A stretch of 64,000 nt of DNA from Methylobacterium radiodurans. Its GTDB lineage: Bacteria; Pseudomonadota; Alphaproteobacteria; Rhizobiales; Beijerinckiaceae. The stretch lies in NCBI RefSeq assembly GCF_003173735.1, contig NZ_CP029551.1, forward strand, positions 62,001-126,000, written 5' to 3'. This document shows positions 40,443-49,679 of this stretch, in pieces; position 1 is the stretch's first letter; every line of letters starts with the position of its first letter. A program made the translations under genes and the position numbers. The notes below the pieces were generated by a model. It worked only from the letters and a program-made list of their open reading frames with translations. It was not told the origin of the DNA and made no database searches.

Positions 40443-42944
40443 ACCAGCACTAAGAAGACCCCCTCCTCACTGCTCGATCACGCCCGCCGGTCCGCCTGCC
40501 GGGTCGAGGAAATTGACTTCGATCACGGTCTTCCGGAGGTTCCTGACGCCGAAGGGGACGCATTCGGCAAGCCGGGAGACCTCCTGGCGACCGCCTCCGT
40601 CGGCACCATCCTCGCGACGGCGATGCTGCTCGACGCCCTGGCCGCGCCAGAGCGCCGCCGCCTCATGCGGCAGCAGGGGCTCGCGATGGTCGTGAAGGTG
40701 CCGGCCTCGGACTGGATGGAGCACGTCGGGCGGTCGCTTGCCCGCGTGCATTCGTGGTCGGAGATTTTTCGGAGGGTCGGCGGAAGCCGCAGCGGCGACA
40801 AGCCCGATATTGGCAACGACAAGGTCTGCGACCGCCTCAGTTCGGGCCGTTCGGTTCTGGGGGTATCAACGGCACCGGAGCGTTATCTTCCCTCCGCTCT
40901 TCTGACGTCGGCGGACATCCGCGTCGAATTGGGTGCCCCGAACCGCGCGGTCATGGCCCTCGTGATCGACCTCGTGACTGGCACCCGGCCCCGGAAGGTG
41001 CCGCCGGGGCTCGGGCACGGGCTTTCCCTGACCGAGCTTGCCTCCTGCATCCGGAAGGGAAGCACCGCGGCCGCGTGCGTCCGCAGGCTCAAGGAAGCGT
41101 CTGCGTTGAAGTTGGGCGGCGTCGACCAGAACCTCGATGCCGTCCCGTTGCTTGAAGATTGCCTGGGCTATGGGGACGCCCAGTCATGGGGTCTACAGTT
41201 GGTCGAGGCCGTGCGGGAATACCAGCGCGGTGAGCGGGATTGGAGTACCGTCGAGGATCGTAATATTGTATTGTCTGGCGATCCAGGTGTAGGAAAGACT
41301 AGCTTCGCAAGGAGTTTAGCTAAGTCTGCGGGCATCCCGCTAATCACAACATCTGTCTCCTCGTGGTTCGCTTCTACGGGCGGCTACCTCCACGATATCT
41401 GCAAGGCAGTAGATGCGGTGTTTGACCAAGCCATCGCCTGTAGTCCCTGCGTCCTGTTGCTAGATGAGATCGACCAGATCCCGAACCGTGCGACCTGCGA
41501 TAACCGAAATAGAGACTTTTGGGGGCCCGCGGTCGCTCACGTTTTGCTGGCACTCTCGTCAGCTACCTCCGGTCCGAGCTCACGGCTGATCGTCATCGGG
41601 GCGACCAACTTCCCGAACCGGCTCGACGAGGCCTTAGTGCGCCCTGGTCGGCTGAACCGGATCGTGCACATCGAGCGTCCGGACGTGCCCGCCATCGCCG
41701 GCATCCTCCGCCAGCACCTGGGTGGCGACTTGGCAGGCGAAGACCTGATGCCGCTGGCCTCTATCGGCACCGGGGCCACCGGCGCCGATGTCGCCGGATG
41801 GGCGCGCAGTGCCAGGATGCAGGCCAGGGCCGCTGGCCGCGGCATGGTCCTCGCGGATCTCGTAGAGCAGGTCGCTCCGCCTGAGACGCGCTCGCCGGTT
41901 CAGCTTCTCGCGGTCGCGAGGCACGAGGCTGGGCACGCCGTTAGTCACCTCTTGCTGCGTCTTGGCGAAGTCGTGATGGTCTCCCTGATCGAGAAGGGTT
42001 CGTTCTCCGGGCGGACCATCGTCCATTTCGAGAACGCGTCGTCGATGGATGCCGCCAGCTTGGACGCCATGGTCGTCTCCATTCTGGCCGCCAGGGCCGC
42101 CGACGAACGATGGGGCGGCGTCACGACGGGCTCCGCCGGCGGCCTGGGTTCTGACCTCGCGCATGCCACGCGCCTCGTTGCGAGTAAGCACGCGTCCTAC
42201 GGCCTGGGAACGTCCCTGCTTTATCGCGGCGATCCAGACCACGCCCTCGACCTATTGCGGGTCGATCCGGCATTCCGGAAGGTGGCTGCCCTTACAAAGG
42301 GGAGCCCGATGACCGATGCCCTGTTCTCGCCGGCGGCGGCTCGCAACGCCGCCCCGATCGCCGAACTCCTCAAGCGCGTTCTCCCGCCCAGCGGCCTCGT
42401 CCTCGAGATCGCGAGCGGGTCGGGCGAACACGCCGCTCACTTCGCTCGTGCGCTACCCGCGCTCGTCTGGCAGCCCAGTGATCCGGATGAAGCGGCCCGT
42501 CGCAGTATCGTCGCCCATGCCCGCGCCGCCGGGCTGGCGAACATCCGGCCGCCGCTGGCGATCGACGCGACCCATCGGCCGTGGCCGGTGACGCGGGCGG
42601 ACGCGATTGTCGCGATCAATATGATTCACATCGCCCCCTGGGAGGCGACCATCGGGCTGATGGCTGGCGCCGAAGCGACGCTCCCGGAGGGCGGTATGCT
42701 CTACCTCTACGGTCCTTTTCGGGAGGATGGCGGGCACACCGCACCGAGCAACGCCGCGTTCGACGACCGCCTGCGCGCGAGGAATGCCTCCTGGGGACTC
42801 CGCGATATCGAGGCGGTCGCGGCCGCCGGCCGAGCGCACGATCTGCATCTGGCCGAGCGTGTCGCAATGCCCGCCAACAACCTCAGTCTGATCTTTCACC
42901 GAGGCCGCCGAGGCTCCGCCGTTGGCGGGGAGTCTACGCCTTGA
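40440..42944 (+). CDS. AAA+ ATPase/M41 peptidase truncated and fused in frame to DUF938 methyltransferase
   Basis: 834 codons from ATG 40440 (GGAGG six bases upstream; GTG 40425 is an alternative). The N-terminal 250 residues are a non-membrane region. The FtsH-like AAA+ module has Walker A VLSGDPGVGKTSFARSLAKS, Walker B CVLLLDEIDQIPN and the second region of homology GATNFPNRLDEALVRPGRLN. The M41 zinc site is VARHEAGHAVSHLL, with the third ligand in GGLGSDLAHATRLV. About 46 residues later the peptidase text stops (DPAFRKVAALTKG) and a complete DUF938 protein begins at 42309. The usual C-terminal helical tail of M41 proteins is missing, so this is a deletion or recombination junction that removed the stop codon. 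Whether the fusion is functional is unknown. Confidence 0.82.
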   Translation: MTSTKKTPSSLLDHARRSACRVEEIDFDHGLPEVPDAEGDAFGKPGDLLATASVGTILATAMLLDALAAPERRRLMRQQGLAMVVKVPASDWMEHVGRSLARVHSWSEIFRRVGGSRSGDKPDIGNDKVCDRLSSGRSVLGVSTAPERYLPSALLTSADIRVELGAPNRAVMALVIDLVTGTRPRKVPPGLGHGLSLTELASCIRKGSTAAACVRRLKEASALKLGGVDQNLDAVPLLEDCLGYGDAQSWGLQLVEAVREYQRGERDWSTVEDRNIVLSGDPGVGKTSFARSLAKSAGIPLITTSVSSWFASTGGYLHDICKAVDAVFDQAIACSPCVLLLDEIDQIPNRATCDNRNRDFWGPAVAHVLLALSSATSGPSSRLIVIGATNFPNRLDEALVRPGRLNRIVHIERPDVPAIAGILRQHLGGDLAGEDLMPLASIGTGATGADVAGWARSARMQARAAGRGMVLADLVEQVAPPETRSPVQLLAVARHEAGHAVSHLLLRLGEVVMVSLIEKGSFSGRTIVHFENASSMDAASLDAMVVSILAARAADERWGGVTTGSAGGLGSDLAHATRLVASKHASYGLGTSLLYRGDPDHALDLLRVDPAFRKVAALTKGSPMTDALFSPAAARNAAPIAELLKRVLPPSGLVLEIASGSGEHAAHFARALPALVWQPSDPDEAARRSIVAHARAAGLANIRPPLAIDATHRPWPVTRADAIVAINMIHIAPWEATIGLMAGAEATLPEGGMLYLYGPFREDGGHTAPSNAAFDDRLRARNASWGLRDIEAVAAAGRAHDLHLAERVAMPANNLSLIFHRGRRGSAVGGESTP
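42309..42944 (+). CDS. DUF938 SAM-dependent methyltransferase (3' part of the fused frame)
   Basis: A full-length DUF938 protein of 211 residues that could also start independently at ATG 42309, which has its own ribosome site (AAGGGGAG five bases before). Family text is intact: LFSPAAARNAAPIAELLKRV, the SAM motif LEIASGSGEHAAHFARALP, WQPSDPDEAARRSI, INMIHIAPWEATIGLM, LYLYGPFREDGGHTAPSNAA and the C-terminal MPANNLSLIF. The substrate is not established for this family. It overlaps the SDR gene downstream by four bases (TTGA), the likely ancestral two-gene unit. It is listed separately from the fused frame because the intact start signals suggest independent translation. Confidence 0.72.
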   Translation: MTDALFSPAAARNAAPIAELLKRVLPPSGLVLEIASGSGEHAAHFARALPALVWQPSDPDEAARRSIVAHARAAGLANIRPPLAIDATHRPWPVTRADAIVAINMIHIAPWEATIGLMAGAEATLPEGGMLYLYGPFREDGGHTAPSNAAFDDRLRARNASWGLRDIEAVAAAGRAHDLHLAERVAMPANNLSLIFHRGRRGSAVGGESTP

Positions 42945-43669
42945 CCGCCTCGCGCCCGACCAGCGCGGTCATCGTCGGTGCGTCCGGCGGCATAGGCGGT
43001 GCCTTGATCCGCGCGCTCGCCGAGACAGCGGCCCACGCGCCGATCTTCGCGCTCTCCCGCTCGGAATCGCCGGTCCCACAGGGTGTCCGGCCCCTTCCGA
43101 TCGACCTGAGCGACGAGGCGACGGTTGCGGCGGCGGCGGCCAGGGTCGGCGAAGCCGGACCGGTCGGCTTGGTCATCGTCGCCACCGGCCTTCTTCACCG
43201 GACAGGCGTCTCGCCCGAGAAGACGGTCAGGGCGCTCGATCCCACCGCGATGGCCACCATCTTCTCGGTCAACACGATCGGCCCTGCGCTCGTCGCCAAG
43301 CATTTCGTGCCCCTGCTGGCGCGACGGGAGCGATGCGTGTTCGCGGCCTTGTCGGCGCGGGTCGGGTCGATCGGCGACAACCGACTCGGCGGCTGGTACG
43401 CCTACCGCGCCTCGAAGTCGGCGCTGAACCAGATTCTGCGAACGCTCGCGATCGAGGTTGCCCGCACGCGACCGGAGGCGATCGTCGTGGGCCTGCATCC
43501 GGGCACGGTCGCCTCCGGCCTGTCGCGGCCCTTCCGGCCGGACCCGACAGCCGACGGCGTCTTCTCACCCGAGGAGAGCGCGGCGCACCTCCTGCGCGTG
43601 CTGAATGGCCTCGGCGCGGACGACACAGGCGGCGTCTTCGCCTGGGACGGCTCGCTGATCCCCGCCTGA
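42941..43669 (+). CDS. short-chain dehydrogenase/reductase, C-factor-like
   Basis: About 242 residues. The start is inferred as TTG 42941, coupled through TTGA to the stop of the DUF938 gene; no in-frame ATG precedes the cofactor motif. It has VIVGASGGIGGALIRAL for NAD(P), a catalytic region FAALSARVGSIGDNRLGGWY and YRASKSALNQILRTLAIEVA with the Tyr and Lys. The short length and the C-terminal GVFSPEESAAHLLRVLNGL match the CsgA/C-factor subgroup. Co-translation with DUF938 suggests a shared pathway that is not known. The longer ORF start at 42581 overlaps DUF938 out of frame. Confidence 0.87.
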   Translation: MTASRPTSAVIVGASGGIGGALIRALAETAAHAPIFALSRSESPVPQGVRPLPIDLSDEATVAAAAARVGEAGPVGLVIVATGLLHRTGVSPEKTVRALDPTAMATIFSVNTIGPALVAKHFVPLLARRERCVFAALSARVGSIGDNRLGGWYAYRASKSALNQILRTLAIEVARTRPEAIVVGLHPGTVASGLSRPFRPDPTADGVFSPEESAAHLLRVLNGLGADDTGGVFAWDGSLIPA

Positions 43670-43959
43670 GCGGGGTCTCGGCTCGAACGGATGCACTTGG
43701 GCGACGCCCTAAGATCGCCTGGAGCCGGGCTCGCTTCCGACATGTGCCGCCAAGGAGCCTCAGGTCTCGGCCGGAAACCGGACCTGCGGCTTCGGACCCA
43801 TTCCAGCCATTTCAGACATTCCGCAGCGTTTTACCAGTGGCGTCGACAAGCCGTATTCAGTTCTGCCGCCCGGGATCGGTGAGTGGTTCACAGACTTGGG
43901 ACGGCTCCCCTCGTTTGACACCGTCCGGGCGAAAGGACGCCGCACTCGGCTGCGAGATA

Positions 43960-44245
43960 GCCGACCGGGCGTTCCGTCAGGCACCTCGACGATCGCCCAG
44001 CGGCACGGATCAGCCCAGCCTCGATCGGAGCGCGAGGCCGGCACGGCCGCAACACGAAGGCCAAGCCGAACAGATTGCGGGCCGACACCGGATCGACGAT
44101 TGCGAGCCCCTCGGCCGCGAGGCCGCAACACGCTGTCGTGTCCTGCGCCATGAGCTGGACGTGTGGCTCATTGCCGGCTTGCGCGAGCGCGTCCTCAATC
44201 GCCTGCTGGAAGACCCCGTGGGCGGACACGATCCCGGACTCGCCC
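43960..44245 (-). pseudogene. LysR-type regulator C-terminal remnant
   Basis: The minus frame reads SAHGVFQQAIEDALAQAGNE, then TTACCGLAAEGLAIVDPVSA and FGLAFVLRPCRPRAPIEAGL. This is the end of a LysR effector domain, in which ATACALVAAGLGVALVDP-like text is typical. No DNA-binding domain or matching start lies upstream. It is a decayed gene fragment between the SDR gene and the FecI-like gene. Bases 43670-43959 hold nothing else I can identify. Confidence 0.6.
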
Positions 44246-44925
44246 TTGCTCGAAGAAGGCGCCAGCGGCGTCGTCTTGCGGTCGCTAGGATCGGGCCAGT
44301 GGCGCGTCCGGTGGCAATCCGGGCTTGAGGGCCGCCGGTTCGATCCGCGGTACGACCCTGCGCGTGCGCCGAAAGCCGGAGAACCTGCGCTCTCGCGCGG
44401 CCTCGGTCGCGGGCAGGGGTGATGTCGGCGTCGACCCACCCGCCGTCCGGCGGCATGCCGGTGAAGAACCGCCCATTCAGAACGCTGAGCAGCCCCGGGC
44501 CCGGCGGGACGGGGCCGAGTCCGCTGCTCCGCTGCGGGAGATGGACCATGAGCCAAAGGATGCGGGCGCAAATCAATGGGCCGCTACCGGCGAACGGGTC
44601 GATCAAGGATGTGGAGCCGAAAGGTGCTCCACCTACAGTGCGGCGCCGCCCCCATCGAAGAGGATCGCTTCGAGCCTTGCGGTGTGGCTGGACCGCCACA
44701 CCACAGCGGCGCGCCGAGCAGTCGACGAATGTACCCGCTGCTGCGCTCTGATCTCCGCTGCAGAGATTTCAATCGCGACGCAACGACTTGGTCTGAATTG
44801 GCGGATTGATTTTAGAAAAATTCGCATGTGCTGCCTTCCATTTGACCTCTACGGCAACTTGATCGAATCCTGGTGAAGTGATTGATCGGCCACGCGTTGT
44901 TCTGGAGGTGAGTGGAGCCGGCGTC
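44246..44925. other. 680 bases without a supported gene
   Basis: Overlapping ORFs on both strands show no recognisable protein text. The last 120 bases turn AT-rich (GATTTTAGAAAAATTCGCAT near 44805-44830) and probably hold the promoter of the sigma-factor gene. A tRNA-like GGTTCGATCC at 44337 was checked and rejected. Confidence 0.5.
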
Positions 44926-45435
44926 ATGCAGCCGATATCGATCGATGCGCTCCATCGGAGCGAGAGCGTCAAGCTCCGGCGATTCCTGCTGCGCATGCTC
45001 GGCAATCCGACCGACGCGGCCGACGCTCATCAGGAAACCTACCTGCGCATGCTGGCGGCGCTCTCGCGCACGCAGGTGGAACAGCCGCCGGCCTTCCTGT
45101 TCCAGATCGCCCACAATGTCGCCCTGCGGATGCGGAATCGGCAGCGGTTCGAGGGGACGTTATTCAAGGACCTGAACGACGCGGATCTGGCGGGCATCGT
45201 GGACGGCTACGCCCTGCCGGAACGCCAAGTCATCGCGAGGCAGGAGCTGCGGCGCCTCGCGGCGGCTGTTGATGAACTGCCGCCTCGCTGCCGGGAGGTG
45301 TTTCTGCTCGCCCGTATCGACGGACTCGCGAACGGGCAGGTCGCGTCCCGGCTCGGCATCAGCCGGAACATGGTCGAGAAGCACCTCATCAAAGCACTTC
45401 TGCACTGCCGCCGCCGGTTCGGCGACTGTTCGTGA
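44926..45435 (+). CDS. FecI-like ECF sigma factor
   Basis: 169 residues from ATG 44926, with GGAG eight bases upstream; GTG 44908 and ATG-like 44878 are alternatives. Sigma region 2 is LRRFLLRMLGNPTDAADAHQ followed by ETYLRMLAA, and PPAFLFQIAHNVALRMRNRQ continues region 2. Region 4 is LPPRCREVFLLARIDGLANG then VASRLGISRNMVEKHLIKAL with the HTH. It is a FecI-type iron-starvation sigma factor, expected to be held by the FecR-like protein encoded 165 bases downstream and to drive the TonB receptor gene after it. Confidence 0.9.
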   Translation: MQPISIDALHRSESVKLRRFLLRMLGNPTDAADAHQETYLRMLAALSRTQVEQPPAFLFQIAHNVALRMRNRQRFEGTLFKDLNDADLAGIVDGYALPERQVIARQELRRLAAAVDELPPRCREVFLLARIDGLANGQVASRLGISRNMVEKHLIKALLHCRRRFGDCS

Positions 45436-45600
45436 GGCACGACGTCAGGAGTTCGGCGTCTCGATGATCCCAGTTCACGAGACCACACAGGCTGGCGGCG
45501 CGGCACGCTCCTCACCGGGGCGAAAGCCGGCTCGGCGCAGGAGTGCGCGGCGGGATAGAAGCTCGCAGCCGAGCCCTGTGCGACCTTGAGGGAGGCGCTT

Positions 45601-46545
45601 GTGGGCGCGAGCGATACATCCGGCGCGTCGGGAGAAGACTGCGAGGATCCGGTCTACGAGGCCTCCGCGGGCTGGGTCGCACGTCTCTCATCGCCGGATG
45701 CGACGTCGAGCGACCGGCAGGCCTTTGAGGTCTGGCGCTCCGCCGATCCGAGCCACGGAGCTGCCTACGCCGAGATGGATGCGCTTTGGCGCAAGCTCGG
45801 CCACGTTCCCGACCCGCGCCAGCGTCGCCGGCTCCCGAAGGGACTCGCCGGCCTCGCGGCTTTGGCCCTGTCGGGCGCCGCTCTCGCCTACCAGTTCGGC
45901 CTCGTCGATCGGGCGCGGGCCGATCTCTGGAGCGGCGTCGGCGAGATCACGCACGCGACCCTGGCGGATGGCAGCCGCATCGACCTGAACACCGACACGG
46001 CCCTCGCCCTCCGCTTCACCGAGTCCGGGCGCGAGGTCGAGATCCTGCGCGGCGAGGCCTTCTTCGAGGTCGCGCCCGACCCGCGGCGCCCGTTCGTGGT
46101 GTACGGGAACGGGCTGCGCGCGCGGGCACTGGGCACGCGCTTCTCCGTGCGCGTCGACGGGGTGGAGAGGCCTGTGGACGTGGCCGAAGGGCGCGTCGAG
46201 GTCACGGCGTCCGGCCGGCAGGTACAGGTCTCGGCGGGCGAGGCCGCTCAGCTCGCGACGGGGAGCTCCCTGTCGGTCGTCAAGGCGGATGTGGGTCGGA
46301 CCACGGCCTGGCGGGAGGGGCGTATCGTCTTCGCGGGCGAGCGTCTGTCCGCGGTTCTGGCCGAGTTGGGGCGCTATCGTCGCGGCCGGATCGTCCTGCT
46401 CGATCCCGCCGCGGGCGAGCGGCGTGTCACGGGGGCCTTTGACCCGCACAACACGGACGATGCCTTGAACGCGATCGCCGCGACGATGGGGGTGCGCGTC
46501 ACCCGTCTGACTCCCTTCCTCACCCTGGTCGGATCACCGCCCTGA
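45601..46545 (+). CDS. FecR-like anti-sigma/sigma regulator
   Basis: 314 residues from GTG 45601, chosen over TTG 45586 because GGGAGG lies eight bases before it. A DUF4880 N-terminal domain (GWVARLSSPDATSSDRQAFE, WRSADPSHGAAYAEMDALWR) interacts with the sigma factor. A single membrane helix (LAGLAALALSGAALAYQFGL, about 85-105) is followed by the periplasmic FecR domain (ATLADGSRIDLNTDTALALR, EAFFEVAPDPRRPFVV, ALGTRFSVRV) and a C-terminal secretin-like DUF4974 part. It senses the receptor-ligand state at the inner membrane. Standard length. Confidence 0.9.
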   Translation: MGASDTSGASGEDCEDPVYEASAGWVARLSSPDATSSDRQAFEVWRSADPSHGAAYAEMDALWRKLGHVPDPRQRRRLPKGLAGLAALALSGAALAYQFGLVDRARADLWSGVGEITHATLADGSRIDLNTDTALALRFTESGREVEILRGEAFFEVAPDPRRPFVVYGNGLRARALGTRFSVRVDGVERPVDVAEGRVEVTASGRQVQVSAGEAAQLATGSSLSVVKADVGRTTAWREGRIVFAGERLSAVLAELGRYRRGRIVLLDPAAGERRVTGAFDPHNTDDALNAIAATMGVRVTRLTPFLTLVGSPP

Positions 46546-46654
46546 GCGGTCACGAAAAAATCTCACGCTTCGACGTCAGGACATCGCCGCCTCGTTGATC
46601 TCAATCAGTGAGGGACGAGAGCGCGCGAAGCGGGCCGGCCTCTCGAGCGGACAG

Positions 46655-49246
46655 ATGGGGCGTCGGATGGCGGTGCGGATGCGGGGGTATGGCGGCGGCG
46701 AGCGACGGGCAAACCTTGCCCTGGCCGGTGTCTCGGTGCTGGCGATGGTTCCAGCCGCTGCCCAGAGCCAGGGCGCGGACCGCACCACGGCGGGCGCGGT
46801 GCGCCAACCGAACATCATCGCGCTCGCGTCGGAGCCCGAGGCGCCTCGGGACGCGGCACAGGTCCGGCTGTCTATCCCGCAAGGCCCGCTCGAGGAGGCG
46901 CTTGTTGCCTTTACCGCCCAGGCCCGGGTGAAACTCGTCTACGCGACCGCGCTGACGGAGCGGCTGACGACGCGGGGAGTCGAGGGCGCGTTCCGCCCCC
47001 TCGAGGCGCTGGGCAAGATTCTCGAAGGCACCGGCCTGACCTACAAGGCGGTCGGCCCGTCCACGATCACCCTCGTGAACCCGCGCTACGTCCAGCTCGG
47101 GGAGGATACCGGTCATGCGGTAACTCTCGAGGAACTGAGCGTCGAGGGTCGACGGGCAGGCCAGGACGCGCTCGCAGGCCTCCCGCCAGCGAGCGGGACC
47201 GTGGGCCAACCGCCCGTGCCCTACGCGGGCGGACAGGTGGGCACGGGAACGCGCATCGGCTTCCTGGGCAATCGCTCGATCCTGCGCACGCCCTTCAACG
47301 TGACGGGCTATACCGAGAAGCTGATCAACGACCAGCAGGCTCGCTCGCTCTCCGACGTCGTGCTGAACAACCCGTCGGTGCGCAACGACGCGCCGCCCTT
47401 CAGCGAGCGCGATTCCTACTTCATCCGAGGCTTCTCGGTCACGAACCTCGACACGGCCTTCGACGGACTGTTCTACCTCGCCAATCCGCGCCGCACCTTC
47501 ACCGAGGGACTGGAGCGCGTCGAGATCCTGCTCGGGCCCACCGCACTTCTCAGCGGCGGCACCGGCCGCGTCGGCGGCACCATCAACCTGATCCCGAAGC
47601 GCGCCTTCGATGAGCCGCTCACGCGGTTCACGACGACCTTCATCAGCGATGCCCAGATCTGGACGCATGCCGATATCGGTCGCCGCTTCGGCACCTTCAA
47701 CGAGTGGGGCGTGCGCTTCAACGGCGCCTACCGCACCGGCAACACGCCGCTCGACAAGAACGCGATCGAGGTAGGCGTCGCCGCCCTCGGCCTCGACTAC
47801 CGCGGCGAGCGTTTCCGCGCCTCGGTCGACCTGAACCACTCCACCCAGAACGTCACGGCGCCGACCTCGCTGTTCAACGCGGTCGCGCCGAACATTCCGG
47901 TCCCTCGAGCGCCCAACGCCCGGCGCAACACGGCAAGCCCGTTCGAGTACAACGACAGCCGCTACAACATGGCGGCGGGACGGATAGAGTATGACCTCCT
48001 GCCCGAGACCACGGTCTACGCCGCGGGCGGCCTCAGCCGCTACAACGAGGACTTCCTGACCTCGAACTACCGGGTTACCAGCGTCACCGGGCTGGCGTCC
48101 AACTCCCTCGCGATCCAACCCCTTGAACTGGAGGGCTTCAGCGGCGAGGTGGGCCTGCGCTCGCGCTTCCACACGGGCTTCGTCGGGCACCAGTTCAACG
48201 TCGCGGCGAGCGAGGCCGTCAACAAGAACTACTCGCGCGGCTTCGTGCCGTTCGCCCTGCCGACATACCCGGTCAACATCTACGACCCGATCTCCCTGCC
48301 GTTCGGCTCGGTTCCGACGATCAACTTCCCCCGCTCCGAGCGGCAGCCCCTCTTCACCGAGCTCTACGCCCGCAGCGTGGCCATCGCCGACACCCTGTCA
48401 CTCGGCAACGACCGCTTCCTGTTGACGCTCGGCGGACGTTTCCAGGAAATCGACCTGCAGAGCTACGCCACGCGTCCGGGCCCGACCCAGGGCACCCTGG
48501 CCACGAGCTACAAGGAGAGCCGTTTCAGCCCCGCCTACGCACTGGTGGTCCGGCCCACCGAGAACCTCGCCTTCTACGGCAACTACATCGAGTCCCTCGA
48601 CGCGGGCCCGAGCGCGCCGGCCACGGTGGTCAACGCCAGCGAGGTCTTCGCGCCCGTGGTGAGCAGACAGAAGGAGGTCGGCGCCAAGTACGATTTCGGG
48701 ACCGTCGCGGTCACGGCCTCGCTGTTCGAGATCGAGCAGCCGAACGCCTTCACCGACAACGCGACGAACCGTTTCACCCTGAGCGGGCTCCAGCGCAACC
48801 GCGGGCTCGAGCTCAACGTGTTCGGCGAGCCGACACCCGGCGTGCGGCTGCTGGGCGGCGTGACCTTCATCGACGCGACGCTGGTCAACACCGCCAACCG
48901 CCAGTTCGACGGCAACACCGCGCCCGGCGTGCCCGACACCGCGATCAACCTCTACGGTGAGGTCGATTTGCCGCCGTGGCTGGCGCCGGGCCTGACGCTG
49001 ACCGGCCGGGCGATCTACACGAGCCGCATGTTCTACAACCAAGCCAACACGCAGTCGGTCCCGGACTGGACGCGCTTCGATGCCGGACTGCGCTACACGT
49101 TCGAGGGCGCCAACGGAAAGCCCGTGGTGATCCGCGCCACCGTCCAGAACCTGCTCGACGATTCCTACTGGGCCTCGGCCGCCCGCGGCTATCTCGCCGT
49201 CGGTGCGCCGCGGACGTTCATCCTCTCCGCCCAACTCGATTTCTAG
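46655..49246 (+). CDS. TonB-dependent siderophore receptor with STN signalling domain
   Basis: About 863 residues if ATG 46655 is the start; ATG 46667 and TTG 46595 are alternatives. A signal peptide (LALAGVSVLAMVPAAAQSQG) precedes an STN domain (VRLSIPQGPLEEALVAFTAQ to TYKAVGPSTITLVN) that touches FecR in the periplasm. The plug is marked by ARSLSDVVLNNPSVRNDAPP, RDSYFIRGFSVTNLDTAFDG and GLERVEILLGPTALLSGGTG. The 22-strand barrel ends with the canonical LSAQLDF. It imports a ferric siderophore with TonB energy. The STN domain makes it the transducer of the FecI/FecR pair upstream. No ABC transporter gene is adjacent. Confidence 0.92.
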   Translation: MGRRMAVRMRGYGGGERRANLALAGVSVLAMVPAAAQSQGADRTTAGAVRQPNIIALASEPEAPRDAAQVRLSIPQGPLEEALVAFTAQARVKLVYATALTERLTTRGVEGAFRPLEALGKILEGTGLTYKAVGPSTITLVNPRYVQLGEDTGHAVTLEELSVEGRRAGQDALAGLPPASGTVGQPPVPYAGGQVGTGTRIGFLGNRSILRTPFNVTGYTEKLINDQQARSLSDVVLNNPSVRNDAPPFSERDSYFIRGFSVTNLDTAFDGLFYLANPRRTFTEGLERVEILLGPTALLSGGTGRVGGTINLIPKRAFDEPLTRFTTTFISDAQIWTHADIGRRFGTFNEWGVRFNGAYRTGNTPLDKNAIEVGVAALGLDYRGERFRASVDLNHSTQNVTAPTSLFNAVAPNIPVPRAPNARRNTASPFEYNDSRYNMAAGRIEYDLLPETTVYAAGGLSRYNEDFLTSNYRVTSVTGLASNSLAIQPLELEGFSGEVGLRSRFHTGFVGHQFNVAASEAVNKNYSRGFVPFALPTYPVNIYDPISLPFGSVPTINFPRSERQPLFTELYARSVAIADTLSLGNDRFLLTLGGRFQEIDLQSYATRPGPTQGTLATSYKESRFSPAYALVVRPTENLAFYGNYIESLDAGPSAPATVVNASEVFAPVVSRQKEVGAKYDFGTVAVTASLFEIEQPNAFTDNATNRFTLSGLQRNRGLELNVFGEPTPGVRLLGGVTFIDATLVNTANRQFDGNTAPGVPDTAINLYGEVDLPPWLAPGLTLTGRAIYTSRMFYNQANTQSVPDWTRFDAGLRYTFEGANGKPVVIRATVQNLLDDSYWASAARGYLAVGAPRTFILSAQLDF

Positions 49247-49679
49247 AGAAGCCATCCTGCCTGTGGGGGCCGGTCTGATCCACGCGCCCCGGCTTCCGAC
49301 TATCGATGGCGTGGCTGCACGCCTGGTCCGGGCTCGTGGTGGGCTGGGGTCGGCGGGGACGTGGATCACGAGCGAGCACGCGTAGAACAGAGCGCCCTGT
49401 TCGACGTGCCAAGATCCCATCATCTGCGTCGATCCCCGCCTCACAACGGCAGTCAGTCACTTCGGAAATGCCGCCGCAACAGCCGAGCCTTTCAACGAAA
49501 TCCACCCTTTGCAGACCTTCGGGCCGCTTCAGCCGAAGGCCCAGCCGGGTGGGGAAGGCGGCATTCCCAGGGCAGACCGCACCGGACCGCATACCCCTTG
49601 GAAGCGGACCCGCGAGTGCCGTCCCGCTCTGCCTCTCCGCAGTGGGATGGGTGAACCCAGCGTGTCGCCTCCCGTCGGC
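49247..49679. other. 433-base convergent spacer, no gene seen
   Basis: Between the receptor gene and the end of bcsN. Short ORFs are uninformative and no clear terminator hairpin with a T-run is visible. It presumably terminates two convergent transcripts. Confidence 0.4.

Noticed and set aside
44337..44346. tRNA-like T-loop sequence GGTTCGATCC
   Set aside because: The flanking five bases (GCCGG and CGCGG) cannot form a T-stem, and no acceptor or anticodon arm is found in the neighbourhood.
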